14,259 bases of DNA. It comes from CAIKZJ01 sp964626015. Its GTDB lineage: Bacteria; Bacteroidota; Ignavibacteria; Tepidaquicellales; Tepidaquicellaceae. The notes under the pieces were generated by a model. It made no database searches. It saw only the letters and a program-made list of their open reading frames with translations, and was not told the origin of the DNA. The stretch is taken from positions 1 to 14,259 of the forward strand of contig CAZVCC010000071.1 in NCBI GenBank assembly GCA_964626015.1, given 5' to 3'. Both the position numbers and the translations under genes were made by a program. Positions 1 through 6,388 of the stretch are shown here, piece after piece. The first letter of the stretch is position 1. Every line of letters starts with the position of its first letter.

Positions 1-28
1 GTGAGCTCTGTGAGCTCGGTGGTAAAAT
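1..28. repeat. Short GTGAGCTC direct repeat, possible end of a dispersed intergenic repeat
   Basis: GTGAGCTC occurs at 1-8 and again at 10-17, followed by GGTGGTAAAAT. On the minus strand this reads as ACC-ACC-GAGCTCACAGAGCTCAC. That resembles the 'accacagagaacacagag' type of dispersed intergenic repeat known from many environmental bacterial genomes. The two copies are visible; membership of a dispersed family is inference, because only one end of the element lies in the window and no second copy is present. No gene is seen in 1-162. Confidence 0.3.
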
Positions 29-162
29 CTTTTCTTTGTTCTCATCTCTTGTTTCATCGAGTCCCTCGCATTAAAATTCATCCAATCAGCAACTTATCCC
101 CCCAAAACCCGGTATATTATTTACTGAATATTATTCTTTATTTTAAAACACTATTTTATTCC

Positions 163-1215
163 ATGAGTAATATATCTTTTAAAACAGTAAAGCTCTCTGA
201 CTTTACAACAATAAAACTCGGAGGGCAGGCGGATAAGTTCGTCGAATGCGTAAATGACGACGATATTATCAATTCAGTTGAATATGCACGAGAAAACAAC
301 CTGCCATTTCAGGTCCTTGCAGGCGGCAGTAATTCCATCTTCGTCGATGATGGGTTCAGCGGTGTCCTTATCTACATTAACACGAAAGGTATAATCCATA
401 AGAATGATTTATTCACTGTTAAAGCAGGAGAGAACTGGGACTCTTTTGTTAATTACATCCTAAACAACGGCTGGGGCGGAATCGAATGCCTCTCCGGTAT
501 CCCGGGAAGCGTTGGCGCAACCCCTATTCAGAATGTTGGTGCCTATGGTCAGGAAGTCTCCGAAGTTATTAAATCTGTAAAAGCTATTAATACGAATACA
601 CTCGAATACGAAATCTTTAATAATGAGTCCTGTGAATTTTCTTACAGGAGCAGCCGCTTTAAATCTTCCGATAAAGGAAATTATATTATTACGGAAGTAA
701 CTTTCAATCTAAAGTTTAATTCTGCCCCTGTGATTAAATACAATGACCTAAGAGAGTCACTTGAAAATGACGAGCTTTATAACTTGCTAAAGAATAATAT
801 CAGCAAACTCATTTTAATAAGAAATACAGTTCTAAAAATAAGGGCTGCAAAATCAATGATTTACGATGAAGATGATGGCGATTCGATTTCCTGCGGCTCA
901 TTCTTCACTAATCCCATAATTGACGCTTCTGCTTACGAAGAATTTTTAAACAAATGCAGTGAATTGAATTTGCAGCCTGTTTGTTATAAATCAGGGGAGC
1001 AGTTCAAGGTCTCAGCAGCCTGGTTAATAGAAAATTCAGGCTTTAATAAGGGTCATACAGAAAACGGAATAGGAATTTCTTCTAAACATTCTCTTGCCTT
1101 GGTTAATAGAGGCGGTTCAACAAAAGATTTAATAAACTTTTCAGAAAAAATTCAAAATAAAGTCCTTCTGAAATTCGGAATTAATCTGATTCGTGAGCCG
1201 GAATTAATCTCCTGA
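163..1215 (+). CDS. murB: UDP-N-acetylenolpyruvoylglucosamine reductase (MurB, type I-like)
   Basis: This cytoplasmic flavoenzyme reduces UDP-GlcNAc-enolpyruvate to UDP-MurNAc with NADPH, the second committed step of peptidoglycan precursor synthesis. The reading frame is open from base 1, but the family N-terminus (TTIKLGGQADKFVE) follows the ATG at 163, giving 350 residues, close to the 342 of the E. coli enzyme; the 54 codons before it are low-complexity and not MurB-like. The FAD-binding part holds LAGGSNSIF (52-60) and GIPGSVGATPIQNVGAYGQE (112-131). SYRSSRFK (160-167) carries the catalytic arginine region, and CGSFFTNP (244-251) carries the serine proton donor, Ser246. The C-terminal EPE (345-347) holds the catalytic glutamate. 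The YR-x-S-x-F loop is that of type I enzymes. There is no Shine-Dalgarno sequence before the start. The next gene begins 52 bp downstream. Confidence 0.95.
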   Translation: MSNISFKTVKLSDFTTIKLGGQADKFVECVNDDDIINSVEYARENNLPFQVLAGGSNSIFVDDGFSGVLIYINTKGIIHKNDLFTVKAGENWDSFVNYILNNGWGGIECLSGIPGSVGATPIQNVGAYGQEVSEVIKSVKAINTNTLEYEIFNNESCEFSYRSSRFKSSDKGNYIITEVTFNLKFNSAPVIKYNDLRESLENDELYNLLKNNISKLILIRNTVLKIRAAKSMIYDEDDGDSISCGSFFTNPIIDASAYEEFLNKCSELNLQPVCYKSGEQFKVSAAWLIENSGFNKGHTENGIGISSKHSLALVNRGGSTKDLINFSEKIQNKVLLKFGINLIREPELIS

Positions 1216-1228
1216 TATACAAAATATT

Positions 1229-1257
1229 TTGCATTAAATATACCATTGAAATATTGT
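1229..1257 (+). promoter_or_regulatory. Weak candidate promoter before mtaB
   Basis: The 52-bp gap after murB is the largest in the plus-strand gene run. It contains TTGCAT (1229-1234) and TATTGT (1252-1257) at 17-bp spacing, a poor match to the primary-sigma consensus. Transcription from it would start only a few bases before the ATG at 1268, giving a nearly leaderless mRNA. The gap is AT-rich, so a chance match is quite possible. The Bacteroidota-type TAnnTTTG element is not present in exact form. Confidence 0.15.
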
Positions 1258-1267
1258 AAATTTATCG

Positions 1268-2611
1268 ATGAAGAGAGTATCTTTACATACACTCGGTTGT
1301 AAGTTGAATTATAGTGAAACTTCTACTCTGGCTAAACAATTTGAGCTAAAGGGTATGAAGTTGAATAATTATGGCGAGGAATCCGATATTTTTGTACTGA
1401 ACACGTGCTCGGTTACCGATAATGCCGATAAAGAATGCAGGCAGATTATCCGGAGTGTTCTGCGTAAAAATCCGGAAACCTACGTAATTGTCACGGGTTG
1501 TTACGCTCAGCTTCAGCCGGGGGAAATTGCGGATATTGAAGGAGTTGACCTTATTCTCGGTTCAAAGGAAAAGCTTCGTCTGTTTGAGTATCTTGATAAT
1601 TTCGAACTCGAAGATATTTCCTGTGTTTTCAAGGAGAATAAACCGCGCATATTTGTTTCCGAAGTCGGTAAGGAAGACGATGAAATAAAAGGTGCTTTTT
1701 CAGCGGACTCCGATTCAAGAACCAGGGCTTTTCTGAAGATTCAGGACGGCTGCGATTATAGCTGCAGTTTCTGCACTATTCCAATGGCAAGGGGTATTTC
1801 GCGGAGTCTTCCCTTGGATGAAGTTGTTGACAATGCAAAGAAGATTATCGATTCGGGTTACAGGGAAATAATACTTACAGGTGTAAATACAGGCGATTAT
1901 AAGTTCTTTGAAAATAATACTTTGAAAAAACTTATCGATGTTCTTTATGAGCTCGATAAACTAAGCATCGAACGGATTCGAATCAGCTCTATAGAACCGA
2001 ACCTTCTTACTGATGAGGTAATCAGTCTTGTAAAAAGTTCGGAGAAGTTCTGCAAGCATTTTCACATCCCTCTGCAGAGTGGGGATAGTCGTATCTTGAA
2101 ACTTATGAAAAGAAGATATAACTTACAGTTATTCAGTGACTTAGTGGAAAAGCTGAATAGTGAAATGCCAGGGCTTGGAATCGGCGTTGATGTAATAATC
2201 GGGTTTCCCGGCGAGACTGATGAAAATTTCAGGAATACGTATGACTTTATTGACGGCTTGAAAGTCAGCTATCTGCACGTATTCAGCTATTCTGAGCGGA
2301 AAAATACTCTGGCTGTTACATTAGACGGCAAGGTTGATATAAATAAAAGAAAGCAGAGAAGTGAAACTTTGAGAAACCTTTCTGCGAAAAAGAAGTATGA
2401 TTTTTACACGAGACACTTGAACACTGAACAAAAAGTTCTCTTTGAAAACAAGGTTGTCACTTACAACGGTCTTGAATACATTGAGGGCTGGACTGATAAT
2501 TACATAAGAGTTAGAACTAAGAATGATTTTAAACTGCATAACACGATATCAGAAGTTATGCTGACGAATTTAAACGGAATTAAATCCGTGGATAGTCACA
2601 AAATTAACTAA
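1268..2611 (+). CDS. mtaB: tRNA (N6-L-threonylcarbamoyladenosine(37)-C2)-methylthiotransferase MtaB
   Basis: A radical-SAM methylthiotransferase that adds a methylthio group to C2 of t6A37 in ANN-decoding tRNAs. The N-terminal UPF0004 domain begins HTLGCKLNYSET and has the three cluster-binding cysteines Cys11, Cys47 (LNTCSVT) and Cys78 (TGCYAQ). The radical SAM motif CDYSCSFC gives Cys162, Cys166 and Cys169, followed by IPMARG. HIPLQSG and GVDVIIGFPGETDENF mark the core of the barrel, and a short C-terminal TRAM-like region follows. GCKLN-x-ET and the IPMARG context fit MtaB better than MiaB (i6A) or RimO (ribosomal protein S12). Its 447 residues are normal for the family. The start ATG directly precedes the conserved KRVSLHTLGCK segment. 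Confidence 0.93.
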   Translation: MKRVSLHTLGCKLNYSETSTLAKQFELKGMKLNNYGEESDIFVLNTCSVTDNADKECRQIIRSVLRKNPETYVIVTGCYAQLQPGEIADIEGVDLILGSKEKLRLFEYLDNFELEDISCVFKENKPRIFVSEVGKEDDEIKGAFSADSDSRTRAFLKIQDGCDYSCSFCTIPMARGISRSLPLDEVVDNAKKIIDSGYREIILTGVNTGDYKFFENNTLKKLIDVLYELDKLSIERIRISSIEPNLLTDEVISLVKSSEKFCKHFHIPLQSGDSRILKLMKRRYNLQLFSDLVEKLNSEMPGLGIGVDVIIGFPGETDENFRNTYDFIDGLKVSYLHVFSYSERKNTLAVTLDGKVDINKRKQRSETLRNLSAKKKYDFYTRHLNTEQKVLFENKVVTYNGLEYIEGWTDNYIRVRTKNDFKLHNTISEVMLTNLNGIKSVDSHKIN

Positions 2612-2635
2612 CACACTAAATTAAAATATTAAAAA

Positions 2636-3127
2636 ATGAAACTGTTTTTGATTAGACACGCAGAAGCAATCGATTATGAAACCGAATCAGTCCGTACGGA
2701 TGAATTAAGATACATAACTCCGAAAGGACGTAAAATTTCTTCAACGGTTTTTAAAAGCCTTAAAGATTATCTTCTTGACCTTGATAAGGTTTTTACAAGC
2801 CCTTTGATTCGAGCCGTCCAGACCGCCGAAGTTCTTGCATCAACACTAAAGTATAAACATGATGTTGAAATTGCAAACGAACTCCTGCTCAATGGCTCTG
2901 TAGCAAAAGTTGCTCAGCTCTTAAAAAGAAATACAGTATTCAATTCCATTGCTCTTGTCGGGCATGAACCTCTTATCTCACTTCTGATAGAAGGTCTCTC
3001 CGATAAAAAAGAGCTGAACTTCCAGTTCAAAAAATCAGGCGTTTGTTTCATAGAATTTGACGCCGATAAAGGCACAGGACTTTTCCAGTGGTTTTATGAT
3101 TACAAGAACTCCCAGTACATAAAATAA
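2636..3127 (+). CDS. sixA: SixA-type histidine phosphatase superfamily protein
   Basis: A small single-domain member of the histidine phosphatase (phosphoglycerate-mutase-like) superfamily. LIRHAEA (5-11) provides the catalytic His8 and the phosphate-binding Arg7. TSPLIRAVQTAEVL (54-67) provides the second arginine, Arg59, and VGHEP (108-112) the second histidine, His110. At 163 residues and with no lid insertion it matches SixA (161 residues in E. coli), which removes phosphate from histidines of phosphotransfer proteins. CobC-type alpha-ribazole phosphatases share these motifs but are usually longer. The target here cannot be told; no histidine-kinase or HPt gene is in the window. It lies 24 bp after mtaB and 4 bp before the ABC ATPase gene. 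ppk1 is in the same gene run, an association worth noting but not proof of a polyphosphate role. Confidence 0.8.
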   Translation: MKLFLIRHAEAIDYETESVRTDELRYITPKGRKISSTVFKSLKDYLLDLDKVFTSPLIRAVQTAEVLASTLKYKHDVEIANELLLNGSVAKVAQLLKRNTVFNSIALVGHEPLISLLIEGLSDKKELNFQFKKSGVCFIEFDADKGTGLFQWFYDYKNSQYIK

Positions 3128-3131
3128 CACT

Positions 3132-3941
3132 ATGGATTCACCTTTGCTTTCACTTAATTCCGTATCCTTTTCTTACGGAAACGGCAGGATTGTACTAAGC
3201 GGTGTGAATCTAAACATCGGCAAAGGTAAGTTTTATGCGGTTATTGGAAGGAACGGCTCGGGTAAATCAACCCTGGTCAATTTGTTGTCCGGAGTTATTG
3301 GTAACTATTCAGGAGAAATTCTTTTCGGCGGAAAAAATATAAAAACATTTTCTCCAAGGGCGCTTGCTAAGCATTTGTCATTCATCCCGCAGCAGACACA
3401 GTTCTTCGACACGAATATTCGCGTGTTCGATTTCTTGTGTCTCGGAAGGTATCCTTACAAATCTTTTACTGATTTTGGTACCAGCAGTGAAGAAAAGGAA
3501 ATAGTTGATTTCGCTCTTAAAATGTTGTCAATTGATAACCTGAATAATAAATTTCTATACGAGCTGTCGGGAGGAGAAAAGCAAAAAGTTATTCTTGCTC
3601 TGGCATTCGTTCAGCTTGACTGCAGAAACAGTCTATCTGATAAAATCCTGATTGTGGATGAGCCGCTTACTTATCTTGACGTGAATTATCAGTACGAAAT
3701 CTTCAACGTTCTCGCAAAGCTCAATAAAGATAAGGGCTTAACCGTAATGACGGTTATTCACGACTTGAATATAGCTTTAAAATACACAGATGAAACATTG
3801 CTGCTTGAAAACGGTAAGGTTGTATCATCCGGAAGAACACTCGATATTATTACGCAGGAGTCTCTTGAAAAGTATTTTATGATTAGGTCGCAAATACTGA
3901 ATTTCGAAAATGAATATCACATTAACTTTATACCAAACTAA
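3132..3941 (+). CDS. ABC transporter ATP-binding protein, FepC/HmuV/BtuD (metal-chelate) type
   Basis: The ATPase subunit of an importer of the iron-siderophore/heme/cobalamin class. It has Walker A GRNGSGKST (39-47), a Q-loop at IPQQ (85-88), LCLGRYPY (102-109), which is typical of FepC/FecE/BtuD subunits, signature LSGGEKQK (145-152), Walker B ILIVDEP (172-178) with catalytic Glu177, a D-loop YLD (181-183) and the H-loop His210 (VIHDLNIAL). About 8 extra residues (DCRNSLSDK) lie between the signature helix and Walker B, somewhat as in HmuV heme ATPases. All catalytic residues are present, so it should hydrolyse ATP. No FecCD-type permease or substrate-binding protein is next to it: the neighbours are the SixA-like gene (4 bp upstream) and a crotonase-family gene (6 bp downstream). 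Partners must be encoded elsewhere. Substrate is unknown. Confidence 0.85.
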   Translation: MDSPLLSLNSVSFSYGNGRIVLSGVNLNIGKGKFYAVIGRNGSGKSTLVNLLSGVIGNYSGEILFGGKNIKTFSPRALAKHLSFIPQQTQFFDTNIRVFDFLCLGRYPYKSFTDFGTSSEEKEIVDFALKMLSIDNLNNKFLYELSGGEKQKVILALAFVQLDCRNSLSDKILIVDEPLTYLDVNYQYEIFNVLAKLNKDKGLTVMTVIHDLNIALKYTDETLLLENGKVVSSGRTLDIITQESLEKYFMIRSQILNFENEYHINFIPN

Positions 3942-3947
3942 ACTGCA

Positions 3948-4718
3948 ATGAAAAAAAGCTTTAATAAAATAATTCTGGAAGACAGGTATAAAACTAAAAA
4001 GCTTATTCTTAACCGTCCCGATAAAAGAAATTCGCTCGACGATGAAATGATAAGCGAGCTGACTTACGCGGTTAATTCTATATCAGAAGATGATGATACA
4101 AAATCGCTGATAATCACGGGTGCGGGTGGTAACTTCTGCTCGGGTCTTTTTCTTGACTACCTGAATAAGATTCAGGATTTTGACGTTTTTGAAAACAAGA
4201 AAGATTCAAGTAATTATAAAAATCTCTTGCTTGCAATCTATAACTGCAAGAAGCCGACCCTTGCAATGGTTGACGGTTATGCTCTCGCCGGTGGCTGCGG
4301 TATAGCCAGCGCATGCGACCTTATAGTCGCATCCGATAAAGCTCAGTTCGGTTATACAGAAGTAAGAATTGGTTTCATTCCCGCTATCGTCATGATATTT
4401 CTTCTTAAGCGTGTTAGTGAAACTCATGCAAAGGATTTGCTGCTTACTTCAAGGTTTATAACCGCTCCTGAAGCATTGAAAATGGGATTTGTAAACTACG
4501 TTGTAGAGCAGGCTATGCTTGAAAGCTATACAAATCAGCTCTGCGATTCTCTTAATCAGCTACCTTCAAGCTCAGTGATGCTAACGAAAGAAATGTTCAA
4601 GAATATTTCTTCTATGGGTTTTGAAGCAGCACTCGAGTATGCCGTTGATATGAACACGCTTACCCGTATGTCAGAAGATTGCAAGAATGGTATTAAAAAG
4701 TTTTTAACTAAAAAGTAA
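3948..4718 (+). CDS. Enoyl-CoA hydratase/isomerase (crotonase) family protein
   Basis: A crotonase-fold, CoA-thioester-processing enzyme of 256 residues, a typical single-domain length. Family marks in order are LNRPDKRNSLDDEM (21-34), the first oxyanion-hole loop ITGAGGNFCSGLFL (56-69), the second oxyanion loop DGYALAGGCGIASACDL (109-125), and FGYTEVRIGFIP (134-145). By-eye alignment to mitochondrial enoyl-CoA hydratase puts Glu138 at the first catalytic glutamate. The second catalytic glutamate position (HAKDLLLTSR, 160-169) appears to be Asp163. The first oxyanion loop has CSGLFL where hydratases often have AGADLK/AGGDIK. The fold is certain; the reaction is not: 2-enoyl-CoA hydration, double-bond isomerisation or methylglutaconyl-type hydration are all possible. 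No beta-oxidation partner (thiolase, acyl-CoA dehydrogenase) lies nearby, so context gives no help. Confidence 0.85.
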   Translation: MKKSFNKIILEDRYKTKKLILNRPDKRNSLDDEMISELTYAVNSISEDDDTKSLIITGAGGNFCSGLFLDYLNKIQDFDVFENKKDSSNYKNLLLAIYNCKKPTLAMVDGYALAGGCGIASACDLIVASDKAQFGYTEVRIGFIPAIVMIFLLKRVSETHAKDLLLTSRFITAPEALKMGFVNYVVEQAMLESYTNQLCDSLNQLPSSSVMLTKEMFKNISSMGFEAALEYAVDMNTLTRMSEDCKNGIKKFLTKK

Positions 4719-4748
4719 CTTATTTATTAACATCAAATATAAAATAAT

Positions 4749-5816
4749 ATGACAGACCCTAAAAAATATAAAGAACTTCAGTATCTGGATAGAAATGAAT
4801 CCCAGTACGGACCATCACCTAAATGCTATGAGTTTCTTAAGCATGTTACCATTGATGAACTATCTAACTATTCAAGAGAGTTTTCCAAAGGTATCAAGTC
4901 AAGCTTATCAAAAATGATTGCTGATGAATTCGGACTGCCCGAAAGACAGGTAATACTTTCTTATGGCAGCGAAGATTTGCTGAAACAAATAATTCACTAT
5001 TATCTTGACAGGAAAGAAAAGATTCTTATTCCCAAGGAAGCATGGTGGTATTATAAGAAAGTAGCTTATGAAGTCGGCGGATTTAACGTTGAATATCCTA
5101 TGTTTAGAAGTGAAGAAGATGGTATTGCTACGTTTGCTTATGATGTTGATAAAATGATAGAAATATACGACCGTGAAAAGCCCCGAATAGTTCTTATTGC
5201 TTCTCCTAACAATCCTACGGGCAACAGAATATCCAAAACTGACTTGCACAGGTTCCTTGATGCCTGCAGAGGTGCTCTGGTTATGATTGACGAAGCTTAC
5301 TGGGGTTTCGGCTCAACCGAAAATGATTATGTTAAACCTTTCCTCGATGAATTCCCTAATCTTGTTATCTGCAGAACATTCTCAAAATATTATGCTCTTG
5401 CGGGCTGCCGAATAGGTTTTGCTTTTACAGGGAAGAACCTCGAAGAGTTAATGAACTACACGGTCAGATATCTCGGTTATAACAGAATATCAGAAAAGCT
5501 TGGCGAGATTGCGTACAAAGATTCTGAATACTATGAAAGAGTTACAAAGATGATGCAGGAAGACAAAGAATATTTCTATAAAGAGTTTTCCAAAATGGAA
5601 GGTTTTACTCCTTACAAGTCTTATGCTAACTTTATGCTTGTTGATATGCCGCACGATATCAGAAAGGGTCTTGATAAGTTCCTGAAAGAAAGAAACCTTC
5701 TTATCAAATTCCTCGATGAAGAGGCATTCAAAACAGAAACGAGGATTACACTCGGCACCCGCGATCAGAACTATTATTTGATGGATTCAATTAAAGAATA
5801 TCTGGGAAAGAAGTAA
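4749..5816 (+). CDS. HisC-like PLP-dependent aminotransferase (class I/II)
   Basis: A fold-type I PLP aminotransferase of 355 residues, the size of histidinol-phosphate aminotransferase. The N-terminal LDRNESQYGPSP (13-24) corresponds to the LNANENPYGPSP segment of HisC. LSYGSEDLL (70-78) binds the cofactor phosphate region, ASPNNPTG (151-158) carries the PLP-contacting Asn, and IDEAYWGFG (180-188) gives Asp181 and Tyr184. FSKYYALAGCRIG (211-223) gives the Schiff-base Lys213 and Arg221. TRITLGT (331-337) contains the substrate-carboxylate arginine. It may be HisC itself, but none of the other his genes is present, so a related amino-acid or phospho-substrate aminotransferase is possible. A CobD-type decarboxylase was considered and is less likely from the N-terminal motif. 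The stop codon shares one base with the next start (TAATG), which implies translational coupling to the DUF192 gene. Confidence 0.8.
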   Translation: MTDPKKYKELQYLDRNESQYGPSPKCYEFLKHVTIDELSNYSREFSKGIKSSLSKMIADEFGLPERQVILSYGSEDLLKQIIHYYLDRKEKILIPKEAWWYYKKVAYEVGGFNVEYPMFRSEEDGIATFAYDVDKMIEIYDREKPRIVLIASPNNPTGNRISKTDLHRFLDACRGALVMIDEAYWGFGSTENDYVKPFLDEFPNLVICRTFSKYYALAGCRIGFAFTGKNLEELMNYTVRYLGYNRISEKLGEIAYKDSEYYERVTKMMQEDKEYFYKEFSKMEGFTPYKSYANFMLVDMPHDIRKGLDKFLKERNLLIKFLDEEAFKTETRITLGTRDQNYYLMDSIKEYLGKK

Positions 5817-6388
5817 TGGCAAAACTGAAAGCAGCAGAAAAGAAAACAGAACCCAATAAACCGAATTACTTTGTTTATGTACTTATAGGGGTTGTTGTTA
5901 TTGTAGCAGGTTATTTCATATATACCATGATGAATGATGAAAAACCAATTGAAAGAAAGGTCGTAGTAGAAAAGAAAGAACCAACCGAACCGCAGTTTGT
6001 TAAGCAAGGTGAAGTTGAGTTTCTCTCGGGCAAAGATGGAAAAGCGATAAAAAAGATAGATGTTGAGATAGCTGATAACGACAGAAAAAGATCGCAGGGA
6101 CTAATGTACCGCAAATCTATGAATGAATTGCAGGGAATGTACTTTGTGTTTCCAATTTCGGAATTGCAGTCTTTCTGGATGAAGAACACTCCTCTTTCAC
6201 TCGATATAATGTTCGTTAACGAAAACAAAGAGATAGTAAAAATTCATAGAAATACAACTCCTTTCTCGGAGAAATCTTTACCCTCTGAAAAGAAAGCTAT
6301 GTATGTGGTTGAAGTAGTTGCAGGATTTTCTGATAAGTATGGAGTTAAAGAAGGCGATAAAATAAATTTTCAGGTAACTAATTATTGA
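5816..6388 (+). CDS. Membrane-anchored DUF192 family protein
   Basis: A 190-residue protein with a lysine-rich N-terminus (1-16), one hydrophobic transmembrane segment (about 18-37, with VYVLIGVVVIVAGYFIY), a charged Lys/Glu/Pro linker (41-62) and a C-terminal DUF192 domain (about 66-188). The domain shows the family core: RSQGLMYRKSM (92-102), GMYFVFP (107-113) and FWMKNTPLSLDIMFV (120-134). The positively charged N-terminus predicts an N-in topology with the domain outside the cytoplasmic membrane. The biochemical role of DUF192 proteins is not established; they are small beta-rich extracytoplasmic domains. No lipobox cysteine is present, so it is a signal anchor rather than a lipoprotein. 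The start overlaps the aminotransferase stop by one base and the end overlaps the ppk1 start by four. Confidence 0.85.
   Translation: MAKLKAAEKKTEPNKPNYFVYVLIGVVVIVAGYFIYTMMNDEKPIERKVVVEKKEPTEPQFVKQGEVEFLSGKDGKAIKKIDVEIADNDRKRSQGLMYRKSMNELQGMYFVFPISELQSFWMKNTPLSLDIMFVNENKEIVKIHRNTTPFSEKSLPSEKKAMYVVEVVAGFSDKYGVKEGDKINFQVTNY

Noticed and set aside
1..162. Extension of the MurB reading frame by 54 codons to the GTG at base 1
   Set aside because: The added residues have no similarity to MurB N-termini, and the conserved family start fits the ATG at 163.
4908..5249. 113-codon minus-strand open frame inside the aminotransferase gene
   Set aside because: It lies wholly within a well-supported gene, encodes no recognisable domain, and is a by-product of AT-rich codon usage.
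2636..5816. Reading the histidine phosphatase, ABC ATPase and aminotransferase as a cobalamin set (CobC, BtuD, CobD)
   Set aside because: The phosphatase has SixA length, the aminotransferase has the HisC-type N-terminal motif, and no other cobalamin gene or B12 riboswitch is visible.
5911..6228. 105-codon minus-strand open frame inside the DUF192 gene
   Set aside because: It is antisense to a clear DUF192 domain and shows no motif or start context of its own.
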